DNA of 19,080 nt from Limnoraphis robusta CS-951 (lineage in GTDB: Bacteria; Cyanobacteriota; Cyanobacteriia; Cyanobacteriales; Microcoleaceae), in NCBI RefSeq assembly GCF_000972705.2, contig NZ_LATL02000186.1, forward strand, positions 1-19,080, written 5' to 3'. The notes beneath the pieces were generated by a model. It made no database searches. It was given only the letters and a program-made list of their open reading frames with translations, and was not told where the DNA came from. Positions 7,928 through 16,311 of the stretch are shown here, in pieces. Positions within the stretch are counted from its first letter, which is position 1; every line of letters starts with the position of its first letter. Made by a program: the position numbers and the translations under genes.

Positions 7928-8527
7928 ATGGCAATTAACTTAAAAAAAGGGCAAAGCATCGTTCTCGATAAAAGTGAATATGATTTATCGAGATTGACAA
8001 TGGGACTCGGTTGGGATGTCGCCAAACCGAAAGGATTAATTGAAGGATTACTGGGTAAAACGGTTGATTTTGATTTAGATGGATATGCTCTTTTACTGGG
8101 GAGAAATAATAAGTTAAAAAACTACAAAGAAGATGTGATTTATTACGCTCATTTGCAATCTAACGATAAAACGGTTGTGCATTCAGGAGATAACCTCACA
8201 GGCGAAGGTAATGGCGATGATGAACAGATTTTTCTCTATCTCAATAGCCTTCCCGAAGTCTATGAACGCATTGTTTTGGGGGTGAATATTTATGAGGGAG
8301 TGGCTAGAAAGCAAAACTTTGGGATGATTGAAAACGCATTTGTGCGGGCTGTAGATGCGGCGGGAATTGAAATTGCTCGTTATAGCTTGTCTGGAGAACC
8401 CTCTTATGATGGAAAAATTTCCATGTTGATGGGAGAAGTCTATAAAGAGAACGGACAGTGGAAATTTAAAGCGTTAGGAAATCCCATTGAATCTGATCTC
8501 AATGGTGTTGTGCGTTCTTTTTTATAG
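7928..8527 (+). CDS. Divergent TerD-family protein
   Basis: This 199-residue protein has the TerD fold marks MAINLKKGQSIVLDK, MGLGWDVA, FDLDGYALLL, GDNLTGEGNGDDEQIF and RKQNFGMIENAFVRA. It differs from the two upstream paralogues by an insertion (KPKGLIEGLLGKTV, about 38-51) before the acidic motif and by a diverged C-terminal third (LSGEPSYDGKISMLMGEVY). The acidic calcium-site residues are kept. It has its own 170-base upstream gap, so it may be separately transcribed. It is convergent with cpcG. A cytoplasmic stress function is inferred from the family only. Confidence 0.92.
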   Translation: MAINLKKGQSIVLDKSEYDLSRLTMGLGWDVAKPKGLIEGLLGKTVDFDLDGYALLLGRNNKLKNYKEDVIYYAHLQSNDKTVVHSGDNLTGEGNGDDEQIFLYLNSLPEVYERIVLGVNIYEGVARKQNFGMIENAFVRAVDAAGIEIARYSLSGEPSYDGKISMLMGEVYKENGQWKFKALGNPIESDLNGVVRSFL

Positions 8528-8546
8528 AACTTGTAAAAATAAAATA

Positions 8547-8623
8547 GTCGCTGTCAAGTGCTAAACCTTAAGCGTCTTCTGCACTAAGCAACGGACTCCT
8601 AACTTCTAACTCCTGACAGCGAC
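8547..8623. repeat. Perfect 10-bp inverted repeat between convergent genes
   Basis: GTCGCTGTCA (8547-8556) and TGACAGCGAC (8614-8623) are exact reverse complements separated by 57 bases. They lie between the 3' ends of the third TerD gene and cpcG. The loop holds STRR-like CTCCTAACTTCTAACTCC words. It could act as a loose bidirectional terminator or be the ends of a small palindromic element. Confidence 0.45.
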
Positions 8624-8669
8624 AATCAACGACCTTCAAAAATTGCTCTTCTAATTAATCGTTAGAGCT

Positions 8670-9431
8670 TTATTTTTTGCGGTAAGGAACCATCATCTCA
8701 ATATTGATGTTACCGACTGCAACTTGGGTGATTTTATTGACGCCAGGAGAAACTTCCCGCGCCATACCCAAGAACATTGAAGGATCGCCTGCTTTGACTT
8801 GCTTCTCTTGAGGAACAAAGCGACGCACAGTGGTTTGCCAAACGATTTGAGGGAAACCTAACTGATTGCGGTGATACTCGTTGTAACGAGGGGTTTTCAG
8901 GTTGAACGGTGTTTCTCCCTGGTTACGTTGGGGGAGAACCCGACGACGTTGGTAGGGAACGGTATCATATCCAAAGTTTTCGAGATACTCATCACTTTCA
9001 ACCAGGGCATTGATAAAGCCTAATGGCCCTTTGGTTGCAACAACGATAGACCAAGCGATTTTTTCCCGTTCGCTGTAAACGTCCCGTCCTAAAATGCGCT
9101 GAACACACATTTCCACAAAACGGTAGTTGCTGTTGGTTTGGTAGTTGAACCGCAGGAAAGGATCACAAGTTGCTAAACCCCGGATGAAGTCTCGCACGGT
9201 AATTTGACCAAATTTAAGCTGAGACTCCAAAATCTTTTGACGGTTGCTCTTGAGAAGCTGGTGTTCACTGAAAATTTGGCGATAAGCCGCCCAAATTAAT
9301 TCGTCCCATTCCGCCCCAGAGGGTAAATTTTCAGACGAAAACTTTTTGGGTTGTTCATCACTCCCGACTTCGTATCCGGCAACCCGTACATTTTGGCTAA
9401 TGGGTGTGTACTCTAATAAAGGAAGCGCCAC
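8670..9431 (-). CDS. cpcG: Phycobilisome rod-core linker polypeptide CpcG
   Basis: CpcG attaches phycocyanin rods to the allophycocyanin core of the phycobilisome on the stromal face of the thylakoid. The 253-residue protein begins [17 protein letters not shown], the classic CpcG N-terminus. A phycobilisome linker domain follows (about 20-155), with [56 protein letters not shown] and [17 protein letters not shown]. The C-terminus ([13 protein letters not shown]) is polar with no hydrophobic helix, so this is the ordinary CpcG1 type and not the membrane-bound CpcL/CpcG2 type. The start is GTG at 9431, supported by a strong AAGGAGA (9438-9444). No other phycobilisome gene is nearby; cpcG is commonly unlinked. 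Confidence 0.96.
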   Translation of the reverse strand: MALPLLEYTPISQNVRVAGYEVGSDEQPKKFSSENLPSGAEWDELIWAAYRQIFSEHQLLKSNRQKILESQLKFGQITVRDFIRGLATCDPFLRFNYQTNSNYRFVEMCVQRILGRDVYSEREKIAWSIVVATKGPLGFINALVESDEYLENFGYDTVPYQRRRVLPQRNQGETPFNLKTPRYNEYHRNQLGFPQIVWQTTVRRFVPQEKQVKAGDPSMFLGMAREVSPGVNKITQVAVGNINIEMMVPYRKK

Positions 9432-9475
9432 TTAAAATCTCCTTAATCTCAAAGTTAACGTTGATAACTTCATCT

Positions 9476-9525
9476 GGCTGTTAAGCCATCCCTTGATAAC
9501 AAGGGAATATATTGGCATCACTATA
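9476..9525 (-). promoter_or_regulatory. cpcG promoter candidate and paired hairpins in its leader
   Basis: On the minus strand a TATAGT -10-like hexamer lies at 9520-9525, which would give a leader of roughly 80 bases. At the start of that leader are two adjacent stems. TCCCTTG / CAAGGGA has an ATAA loop (plus-strand 9489-9506), and GGCT / AGCC has a GTTA loop (9476-9487). A convincing -35 is absent. The hairpins could protect the mRNA 5' end. Confidence 0.4.
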
Positions 9526-9699
9526 CCATCCTTCAGATTAGGGGATCACGGGGTTTACGTCTCATTTTTGTGAACAAATGCAACAATCTGTAACATTCCG
9601 GCACAAATCCCTTTTTCTCAAGAGAAGCGATCGCCGATCTGTCTATCTTTTGTCGAAAATCAAACCGCTTCAAAGTTGATGAGAATCAATGCTTCGGCT

Positions 9700-10380
9700 T
9701 TACTCCAAAAAATTCGCTGCAACCAGTTTCTTTTGTATAGCAACTAAAGCCGCTTGGGTGCGATCGCGTGCATTTAATTTCTTCAAAATAGTATGCACAT
9801 GAACTCGTACAGTCCCCGGTGCAATATACAAAATATCAGCTATTTCTTGATTAGATTTACCCGAAGCAATTAAAGCTAATATTTCCTGTTCTCTTTTCGT
9901 TAAAGGATTACTCGCAGAATATGCTTCTGAACCTTCTGGAACCTCTGCAAATCGTCCAAAGGTTTCTTGTATTTCTTGAGTCGCCATCGGGTCCCACCAA
10001 GAAGCACCTGCGGCTACCGAACGAATGGCTAATATTAATGCTTCCGGTGCAATTCCTTTTAAACAATACCCTTGTGCTTTGGCTTCAATTAAGCGATTAA
10101 TCAGAGGTTTTTGAGAGTGAGAAGTCAAAACTAAAACCGGAAGTAAGGGCTGTTTTTGTTTGATTTGGCGACAGGCTTCTACGCCACCAATTCCGGGAAG
10201 TCCGACATCTAAAATCACGACATTTAACGAATACTGACTCACCAATTCTACGGCTGTTTCTCCATCTTCGGCTTCTGCGACAATTAGAATATCTCCTTCT
10301 TGCTGAAGTCGAGTGACTAAACCGAGACGAAATAATTCGTCATCTTCTACTAATAAAATGTTTAACGGTTTGGGGTTCAT
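9700..10380 (-). CDS. NarL/FixJ-type two-component response regulator
   Basis: The protein has 226 residues. The receiver domain (about 5-122) has acidic pocket residues in VEDDELF, phospho-acceptor D58 in VVILDVGLPG, T86 in LVLTSHSQ and K108 in YCLKGI. A linker of about 35 residues leads to a LuxR-type helix-turn-helix (about 158-215: LTKREQEILALIASGKSNQEIADILYI, GTVRVHVHTIL) that should bind DNA. It starts 3 bases after the stop of the histidine kinase gene, so the two form one transcript and a cognate pair. Target genes are unknown. The family is not the OmpR type to which KdpE belongs. cpcG follows downstream on the same strand after 268 bases with its own likely promoter. Confidence 0.94.
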   Translation of the reverse strand: MNPKPLNILLVEDDELFRLGLVTRLQQEGDILIVAEAEDGETAVELVSQYSLNVVILDVGLPGIGGVEACRQIKQKQPLLPVLVLTSHSQKPLINRLIEAKAQGYCLKGIAPEALILAIRSVAAGASWWDPMATQEIQETFGRFAEVPEGSEAYSASNPLTKREQEILALIASGKSNQEIADILYIAPGTVRVHVHTILKKLNARDRTQAALVAIQKKLVAANFLE

Positions 10381-10383
10381 TAA

Positions 10384-11493
10384 TTAAGAATTCGCCATCG
10401 CAGAGGAAATTTCAGCCGAAAGACGAAAGGAGAATATCGCACCATGAGGCGATCGCTGTTCTGCCCAAATTTTACCACCATGCGCCTCTACAATTTGACG
10501 ACTGAGGTAAAGTCCTAATCCCGAACCTTTGGCTTGGCGATCGCCATTTCCTTGATAGAAGCGTTCAAATAACATCGGGAGTTCCTCATCTCGAATGCCT
10601 TGACCTTCATCTATTACTTTTACCACAAAATCGCCATTATCCGCCATCAGCATCACCTGTACAGTGCTTCCGCGACGAGAATGATTAATTCCATTAGAAA
10701 TCAGGTTAACGAGGACACGCAGCAATTGTAGGGGGTCTGCATTCACCCAACATCGGGAACGAAAATCGGAGTTTTCTTGGGTTAAACGGATGTAAACTTG
10801 ACGACTAGAAGCGAGAGTTGTTAGGGTTGAAATCGCTTCTTCGGCTAAGATTACTAAGTCTACAGACTTTCGTTTTAACTGCAAACCTTCCGTATCATTG
10901 CGGTAAACATCGAGTAACGTTTCCACCAGTTGTAAAGTATTTTGGTGACTCCGTTTGATAATATCAATCACTTTAGTTTGTGTTGAAGTAACTGCGCCGA
11001 ATTTTCCCTGTTCAAAGGCGATTAAAGTTTCAATTGCACCTAAAAGGGGCGTTTTCAAATCGTGAGTTAGAGTAGACGCAAAATCTTCTCGTAATTGAAT
11101 CAGTTTTTTTTGGGCAAATAATTGCATTCGTTGACGGGCTATTGCTTCTTCGTAGCTGCGGTTTTTTTGACTTAACCAACCCGTGACAATTAAAGCGGTA
11201 ACAGCAATAAAACGATTAGCAACCGTTGCAGGTGAAATCGCTTCTAATCCCGGTATGACTAAGTTTAATACAGTTAATATTACCGCAAATAAGACCACTT
11301 GTGCAGTGGCTTTGCGACTGAGGTGTGAGTTAGCCAGTAATATTGCCCCAATATACAGATAGCCAAACACATAGGGCGGCGGAGTGGAATATTCTAAAGC
11401 AATAACAATCGCAAATACCAGTACAATTAGCCATTGAGTATAGGGAAGATACAGCCAGAGACGATGAAAGAAAGCGGGTAATCTAAATTGCAT
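10384..11493 (-). CDS. Membrane-bound sensor histidine kinase
   Basis: The protein has 369 residues. The N-terminal ~108 residues hold about four hydrophobic segments (near 20-34, 42-55, 63-81, 93-107) with very short loops and no separate periplasmic sensor domain. Signals may therefore be sensed within the membrane. A coiled linker leads to the HisKA domain with phospho-accepting H144 in FASTLTHDLKTPL. The ATPase domain has the N box NLISNGINH (263-271), G1 box DEGQG (295-299), F box ERFYQ and G2 box GSGLGLYL (323-330). All catalytic parts are intact. It is the first gene of a two-gene operon with the NarL-type regulator. It is transcribed divergently from the kdp locus, 273 bases away. Confidence 0.94.
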   Translation of the reverse strand: MQFRLPAFFHRLWLYLPYTQWLIVLVFAIVIALEYSTPPPYVFGYLYIGAILLANSHLSRKATAQVVLFAVILTVLNLVIPGLEAISPATVANRFIAVTALIVTGWLSQKNRSYEEAIARQRMQLFAQKKLIQLREDFASTLTHDLKTPLLGAIETLIAFEQGKFGAVTSTQTKVIDIIKRSHQNTLQLVETLLDVYRNDTEGLQLKRKSVDLVILAEEAISTLTTLASSRQVYIRLTQENSDFRSRCWVNADPLQLLRVLVNLISNGINHSRRGSTVQVMLMADNGDFVVKVIDEGQGIRDEELPMLFERFYQGNGDRQAKGSGLGLYLSRQIVEAHGGKIWAEQRSPHGAIFSFRLSAEISSAMANS

Positions 11494-11587
11494 ATTGAAT
11501 GACCAAAAAGAGTTTAATAATCGGCGATAGCCCGATCTCGATTAATTATCTAGTTTAATAACAAACCGGGCGTTTAGGCAAATCTAT

Positions 11588-11650
11588 ACCTGCTGATATA
11601 GATGTTTAGCTTCAAGCTAAACGCTTCTATATTCTTCGGCTTAAACAGGT
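11588..11650. promoter_or_regulatory. Three-tier inverted repeat in the kdp upstream region
   Basis: Nested arms are ACCTG / CAGGT (11588-11592, 11646-11650), ATATAGA / TCTATAT (11596-11602, 11626-11632) and GTTTAGCTT / AAGCTAAAC (11604-11612, 11614-11622). It lies in the divergent gap between the histidine kinase gene and the kdp locus, about 115 bases before the first kdp-locus gene. It may be an mRNA leader structure or a protein-binding palindrome. No other clear signal is seen in the 270-base gap. Confidence 0.45.
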
Positions 11651-11766
11651 TAATATAAATTTCCAATTAACTCGCCTCTATACCTTCTTTTTTGGTGAAA
11701 TCTTCGGCATAATCAAGCTATCAACTATTTTATCGATAGCCAAATTTAGGCTATTTCAGGAAAATG

Positions 11767-12036
11767 ATGCACCGAGAAAAACCCACAGCAGTAAGTATCA
11801 GAGTTTGTTTTAAGAGTTGTTACTGTGGCATTAGATTGAGAGATATCGTTCTACCAGAAGAATGTCAAATGCTGGGATTAGTTCGAGGAAATAACGTTAT
11901 TTTTGTGAGCGAAAATCCCGAAGTTAAGTGCGATGACGTTTTATTAGCTGTTGCTATTAATCCCATGTATTCACCCGAATTACAACTTTGTTTAAAGAAA
12001 TTAAAACCCTTGTCAGTTTCTCAAATATCTAAATAA
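11767..12036 (+). CDS. Small RCK_C/TrkA_C-like protein leading the kdp locus
   Basis: The product is 89 residues from ATG 11767, or 90 from the adjacent ATG 11764; AGGA at 11758-11761 fits the second ATG better. Residues ~20-75 ([40 protein letters not shown] as a spaced pattern) follow the RCK_C domain layout. That layout is a G-x-x-L-x-x-(I/L)-x-L-P opening, an R-G strand, an acidic/Pro turn and a D-x-L-L-(V/A) strand. RCK_C domains bind small ligands, including c-di-AMP in some potassium transporters. There is no membrane segment and no NAD-binding RCK_N half. Three cysteines (CFKSCYC) lie at the start. kdpA begins 17 bases downstream, so the two are almost certainly co-transcribed. A role in sensing or gating potassium uptake is inferred. 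The domain call is by eye. Confidence 0.7.
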   Translation: MHREKPTAVSIRVCFKSCYCGIRLRDIVLPEECQMLGLVRGNNVIFVSENPEVKCDDVLLAVAINPMYSPELQLCLKKLKPLSVSQISK

Positions 12037-12053
12037 TAGTATTTTCTCAAACC

Positions 12054-13739
12054 ATGTTACAAGGATTCTTTCAAATTGCTCTAACTTTATTCATTTTGCT
12101 GCTAATTGCTCCGCTTTTAGGGGCTTATATGGCGCGTGTTTTTTTACATCAAAGAACCGCACTCGACCGAATATTAAAGCCCGTTGAACAGTTTATTTAT
12201 GCCGGAAGCGGAGTTCATTTCAAAGACTCGATGAACGGTTGGCAATATATTCGGGCGGTACTTTTTAGTAACCTTGTGATGGGAATATTCGTGTTTTCAA
12301 TCTTCCTATTGCAAGGGATTTTACCGCTTAACCCAACTCAATTAAACCCCCCCAGTTGGGATTTAGCCCTACACACCGCTATTTCATTTGTTACGAATAC
12401 AAACCAACAGCATTATTCAGGAGAAACAACCTATAGTTACTTCTCACAAATGCTGGCGTTAGGGTTTTTAATGTTTACCTCGGCGGGGACAGGAATTGCC
12501 GTTGCAATTGCCTTTATTCGCGGACTAACGGGTAAACCTTTGGGCAACTTTTACGTTGACTTAACCCAATCCATTACCCGAATTTTACTCCCCATTTCTA
12601 TCATTGGTGGGATTATTTTACTCATCGCTGGAGTTCCCGAAACCTTAGCCGCACCTGCGGAAATTACCACCCTAGAAGGCGCAACCCAATATATCGCTCG
12701 CGGTCCGGTTGCCCACTTTGAAATTATCAAAGAACTCGGTGAAAATGGCGGGGGATTTTTTGGAATCAATTCTGCACATCCCTTTGAAAACCCTAACGGA
12801 TTTACCAACTTCTTAGAAACAGTCATTATGCTGATTATTCCAGCCGGATTAATTCATACTTACGGCATCATGGCAGATAACCGAAAACAAGGTTGGTTAG
12901 TCTTTGGGATGGTATTTATTCTGTTTACAATCTTAATTGCAATTACGGCGATTGGCGAATACCAAGGCAACCCCATTGTTAACGGCATTTTAGGCGAACC
13001 CGCAGCAAATTTTGAAGGAAAAGAAGTGCGCTTTGGTTGGGCGTTAACAGCACTTTGGGCGGTTTCTACAACCGGAACAATGTGCGGTGCAGTGAACGGA
13101 ATGCACGACTCATTAATGCCTGCGGGCGGTTTTACCACATTGTCCGATTTGTTTTTACAAATTATTTGGGGCGGACAAGGAACCGGAACCGCTTATCTGT
13201 TTATCTTTCTAATTTTGTCCGTTTTCCTAACCGGATTAATGGTCGGACGAACCCCCGAGTTTTTGGGACGGAAAATCGAAAAACGAGAAATTGTTCTCGC
13301 AAGCGTGGTGTTACTGGTTCATCCCATAGCCATCTTAATTCCCGCAGCAATTACCCTCGCTTTTCCCGATATCCTCTCAGGAATTACCAACCCCGGTTTT
13401 CACGGAATTTCTCAAGTCATCTATGAATATGCTTCGGCGGCGGCTAACAACGGTTCCGGCTTTGAAGGACTCAGCGATAATACCCTTTGGTGGAACCTCA
13501 GCGCCAGTTTTTCACTGCTTTTAGGGCGTTATATTCCAATTATCGCGCTGTTATTACTCGCTGATAATATGACTCGCAAACAACCCGTTCCCGAAACCGC
13601 AGGAACCTTGCGAACAGACACCATTTTATTTACCAGTATCACCGCCGGGGCTATCGTCATTTTAGGTGCCTTAACCTTCCTACCCGTTTTAGTCTTAGGT
13701 CCCGTAGCCGAAGCCTTTAAAATAGCCAGCATTTCCTAA
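12054..13739 (+). CDS. kdpA: Potassium-transporting ATPase, K+-binding channel-like subunit KdpA
   Basis: KdpA is the membrane subunit of the KdpFABC high-affinity potassium pump and holds the selectivity filter. The 561-residue length is normal. The four filter-like loops are visible: [53 protein letters not shown] and [14 protein letters not shown]. Around ten hydrophobic helices surround them, ending with [14 protein letters not shown]. The start [23 protein letters not shown] is typical. No clear ribosome site precedes the ATG, so translation may be coupled to the RCK_C-like gene 17 bases upstream. A 173-base gap filled with 56-bp repeats separates it from kdpB. Confidence 0.97.
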   Translation: MLQGFFQIALTLFILLLIAPLLGAYMARVFLHQRTALDRILKPVEQFIYAGSGVHFKDSMNGWQYIRAVLFSNLVMGIFVFSIFLLQGILPLNPTQLNPPSWDLALHTAISFVTNTNQQHYSGETTYSYFSQMLALGFLMFTSAGTGIAVAIAFIRGLTGKPLGNFYVDLTQSITRILLPISIIGGIILLIAGVPETLAAPAEITTLEGATQYIARGPVAHFEIIKELGENGGGFFGINSAHPFENPNGFTNFLETVIMLIIPAGLIHTYGIMADNRKQGWLVFGMVFILFTILIAITAIGEYQGNPIVNGILGEPAANFEGKEVRFGWALTALWAVSTTGTMCGAVNGMHDSLMPAGGFTTLSDLFLQIIWGGQGTGTAYLFIFLILSVFLTGLMVGRTPEFLGRKIEKREIVLASVVLLVHPIAILIPAAITLAFPDILSGITNPGFHGISQVIYEYASAAANNGSGFEGLSDNTLWWNLSASFSLLLGRYIPIIALLLLADNMTRKQPVPETAGTLRTDTILFTSITAGAIVILGALTFLPVLVLGPVAEAFKIASIS

Positions 13740-13757
13740 CCCAAAACCAACCCATCC

Positions 13758-13954
13758 ATCTCAAAAAAACCCATCCGTTACCCAATCCGTTTCCAAAAGC
13801 ATGAACTCCAAAATCTCAAAAAAAACCCATCCGTTACCCAATCCGTTTCCAAAAGCATGAACTCCAAAATCTCAAAACCAAACCATCCGTTACCCAATCC
13901 GTTTCCAAAAGCATGAACTCCAAAATCTCAAAACCAAACCATCCGTTACCCAAT
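13758..13954 (+). repeat. 56-bp tandem repeat spanning the kdpB start codon
   Basis: The unit begins ATGAACTCCAAAATCTCAAA and ends CCGTTTCCAAAAGC. Full copies are at 13801-13856 and 13857-13912. A 5' partial copy is at 13758-13800. The fourth copy (13913-13954) is the actual first 14 codons of kdpB, after which the sequence becomes unique. The last two copies are identical over 42 bases, while the earlier ones differ in a short A-rich stretch. The period is not a multiple of three, so every copy shifts frame. Confidence 0.93.
13801..13916 (+). other. Two 19-codon mini-ORFs chained to kdpB by ATGA overlaps
   Basis: ATG 13801 opens [19 protein letters not shown] and stops at TGA 13858-13860, which overlaps the next ATG at 13857. 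That opens [19 protein letters not shown] and stops at TGA 13914-13916, overlapping the kdpB ATG at 13913. ATGA overlaps are a classic arrangement for stop-start translational coupling. No ribosome site precedes any of the three ATGs. Whether the peptides are made is unknown. Confidence 0.5.
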
Positions 13955-15970
13955 TTGTCCGGTTTATATCAACGCGCCTTCAAACAAGCCTTCATCAAAC
14001 TCAACCCCCGCATCATGGCAAAAAATCCCGTCATGTTTGTGGTATTGGTGGGAACAATAATCACCGCTTTATTAACCGTAAACCCCAACTTATTCGGTAC
14101 CGTAACCGGAGACAATCTCTATTTATTTAACGGTTTAATTGCGGTTATTTTGTTGTTCACCGTTGTGTTTGCCAACTTTGCCGAAGCCGTCGCCGAAGGA
14201 CGGGGAAAAGCCCAAGCCGATGCGTTACGATCAACAAAATCCGAAACCACCGCGCGAAAATTGCTCCCAGATGGTACAATCGAACAGGTGAGTTCGACCG
14301 ACCTCAGACAGGGCGATCGCATTCAAGTCGTAGCCGGGGACGTGATTCCCGCCGATGGTGAAGTGTTGGAGGGAGTCGCCTCGGTTGACGAATCGGCAAT
14401 TACCGGAGAATCGGCGCCAGTTCTCAAAGAAGCGGGTTCGGATGTCGCCAGTTCAGTCACGGGCGGAACCCGAATTATCTCCGATGAATTGATTATCCGC
14501 GTGACGGCTGACCCCGGAAAAGGATTTATTGACCGGATGATTGCATTAGTTGAAGGGGCAGAACGCAGCAAAACCCCCAACGAAATCGCCCTAACGGTTC
14601 TTCTGGCGGTTTTGACTTTAGTCTTTTTAATTGTAATTGCAACCATTCCCCCGGTTGCGTTTTATGCCAATAGTCCTGTTAGCATCACCCTGTTAATTGC
14701 ATTATTAGTTGCCTTAATTCCCACAACAATTGGCGGACTTTTAAGTGCAATTGGCATTGCGGGAATGGATAGAGTTGCTCAATTTAACGTAGTTGCAACA
14801 TCAGGACGGGCGGTGGAAGCTTGCGGCGATGTCAATACCTTAGTATTAGATAAAACCGGAACCATTACGTTAGGAAATCGACTCGCCGAAGAATTTATTC
14901 CCGTTGATGGATACAGCGTGGAAGACGTCGCTAAAATTGCCCTTGCTGCGAGTATTTTTGATACCACTCCCGAAGGAAAATCCATCGTGCGGTTAGCCGA
15001 AGGAATGGGCGCCCAACTGAATTTTAACATCGAAAAAGCCGAAGGAGTGGAATTTTCCGCCCGAACTCGCATGAGCGGAACCGACTTACCCGACGGGGGC
15101 GAAGTTCGCAAAGGCGCCGTAGACGCGATACGGGGGTTTGTTCGTTCCCGAGGGGGACAACCTTCAGAGGATGTGAATACCGCTTATGAGAGGGTTTCGT
15201 TACTCGGAGGAACACCTTTGGCGGTTTGTCGGGATAACGAAATTTACGGCGTAATTTACCTCAAAGATATTATCAAACCCGGAATTCGCGAACGTTTTAA
15301 TCAACTCCGTCGGATGGGAGTTCGCACCGTAATGTTAACCGGAGATAACCGCATTACGGCGTCTGTTATCGCTAAAGAAGCGGGGGTTGATGATTTTATC
15401 GCCGAAGCTACACCCGAAGAAAAAATTCAAGTTATTCAACAAGAACAAGCCCAAGGAAAGTTAGTCGCAATGACGGGTGATGGTACAAATGATGCGCCTG
15501 CTTTAGCCCAAGCAAATGTCGGTTTAGCGATGAATTCGGGAACTCAAGCGGCGAAAGAAGCGGCGAATATGGTGGATTTAGATTCGGACCCGACGAAGTT
15601 AATTGATTTGGTTACGATTGGAAAACAACTGTTAATTACTCGCGGCGCTTTAACCACTTTTTCGGTGGCGAATGATATTGCAAAATATTTTGCAATTATT
15701 CCGGCGATGTTTGCTGGTGCAGGAATTGGGGCGTTAAATATCATGGGTTTAAATAGTCCGAATTCGGCGGTTCTTTCGGCGTTGATTTACAATGCTTTGA
15801 TTATTCCGGCGTTAATTCCGTTGGCGTTAACGGGGGTTAAGTTTCGTCCGTTGACGGCAAATCAATTGTTACAACGCAATATCTTAATTTATGGTCTTGG
15901 AGGTGTGATTGCACCGTTTATCGCTATCAAAATTATTGATGTGACGATTTCGGCGATTGGTTTGGCGTAA
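13913..15970 (+). CDS. kdpB: Potassium-transporting P-type ATPase catalytic subunit KdpB
   Basis: KdpB hydrolyses ATP to drive potassium uptake through KdpA. The 685 residues have all P-type ATPase marks: TGES (164-167, actuator domain, including the serine that is the inhibitory phosphorylation site in E. coli KdpB), [19 protein letters not shown] in the membrane, the phosphorylated D313 in [10 protein letters not shown], and [11 protein letters not shown] with D523 and D527. The start at ATG 13913 ([20 protein letters not shown]) gives a usual length. This start lies in the last copy of a 56-bp tandem repeat and overlaps the stop of an upstream mini-ORF (ATGA). No ribosome site is seen, so expression may depend on coupled translation. 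A 341-base repeat-filled gap follows before kdpF. Confidence 0.97.
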   Translation: MNSKISKPNHPLPNLSGLYQRAFKQAFIKLNPRIMAKNPVMFVVLVGTIITALLTVNPNLFGTVTGDNLYLFNGLIAVILLFTVVFANFAEAVAEGRGKAQADALRSTKSETTARKLLPDGTIEQVSSTDLRQGDRIQVVAGDVIPADGEVLEGVASVDESAITGESAPVLKEAGSDVASSVTGGTRIISDELIIRVTADPGKGFIDRMIALVEGAERSKTPNEIALTVLLAVLTLVFLIVIATIPPVAFYANSPVSITLLIALLVALIPTTIGGLLSAIGIAGMDRVAQFNVVATSGRAVEACGDVNTLVLDKTGTITLGNRLAEEFIPVDGYSVEDVAKIALAASIFDTTPEGKSIVRLAEGMGAQLNFNIEKAEGVEFSARTRMSGTDLPDGGEVRKGAVDAIRGFVRSRGGQPSEDVNTAYERVSLLGGTPLAVCRDNEIYGVIYLKDIIKPGIRERFNQLRRMGVRTVMLTGDNRITASVIAKEAGVDDFIAEATPEEKIQVIQQEQAQGKLVAMTGDGTNDAPALAQANVGLAMNSGTQAAKEAANMVDLDSDPTKLIDLVTIGKQLLITRGALTTFSVANDIAKYFAIIPAMFAGAGIGALNIMGLNSPNSAVLSALIYNALIIPALIPLALTGVKFRPLTANQLLQRNILIYGLGGVIAPFIAIKIIDVTISAIGLA

Positions 15971-15995
15971 CGGACAGGAAATCTGAAAAATTATG

Positions 15996-16193
15996 CTACA
16001 CAACCAAACAGCAAAAAAGGGTGATTTTGTAGGGGCGGGTTCGGCAACAATCTCGATTTTAATCAATTATTTATATAAACCCGCCCTACTACACAACCAA
16101 ACAGTAAAAAAGGGTGATTTTGTAGGGGCGGGTTCGGCAACAATCTCGATGTTGGTCAATTATTTATATAAACCCGCTACACAACCAAACATT
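15996..16193 (+). repeat. Tandem 93/88-bp repeat with GTAGGGGCGGGTT palindrome arms, after kdpB
   Basis: Two near-identical units start with CTACACAACCAAACAG at 15996 and 16089, with a partial third at 16177-16193. Each contains TAGGGGCGGGTT (16030-16041 in the first). The first unit has a matching right arm AACCCGCCCTA (16078-16088); the second has lost most of it. A related left arm recurs at 19028. This looks like a dispersed, non-coding palindromic (MITE-like) repeat of this genome. Confidence 0.85.
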
Positions 16194-16205
16194 TCAGTAT
16201 TTCCA

Positions 16206-16237
16206 AGGATTTGTCAATTTATATAAACACAAATCCT
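16206..16237. repeat. 9-bp perfect inverted repeat in the kdpB-kdpF gap
   Basis: AGGATTTGT (16206-16214) and ACAAATCCT (16229-16237) pair across 14 bases. The spacer shares the word TTTATATAAAC with the preceding 93/88-bp repeats, so it may be a diverged member of the same family. Confidence 0.5.
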
Positions 16238-16282
16238 CACCTATCTACAAACAAAATATCCGACAATTTTTGTACATTTATC

Positions 16283-16303
16283 GGGGCGCAAGCCTTGCGC
16301 CCC
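16283..16303. repeat. Perfect GC-rich palindrome just upstream of kdpF
   Basis: GGGGCGCAAG and CTTGCGCCCC flank a single C, giving a very stable hairpin 8 bases before the kdpF ATG. The sequence is of the REP-like GTAGGGGCGCAAG type widespread in cyanobacterial genomes. In mRNA it could affect kdpF translation or protect transcript ends after processing. Confidence 0.75.
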
Positions 16304-16311
16304 TACGGACA

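Noticed and set aside
11494..11763. c-di-AMP (ydaO-type) riboswitch in the kdp leader
   Set aside because: The conserved blocks of that riboswitch class were looked for by eye and not found; only an inverted repeat is present.
13037..13426. 129-codon frame on the plus strand inside kdpA
   Set aside because: It overlaps kdpA entirely in another frame, has Asn/Arg-rich low-quality sequence and shows no family features.
13758..16193. Possible CRISPR array in the kdp intergenic repeats
   Set aside because: The units are contiguous and nearly identical with no unique spacers, and no cas genes are present.
16270..16311. Upstream in-frame ATG that would extend KdpF by 14 residues (MYIYRGASLAPLRT)
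   Set aside because: The extension is encoded by the GC-rich palindromic repeat and has no ribosome site; ATG 16312 gives a sensible N-terminus.
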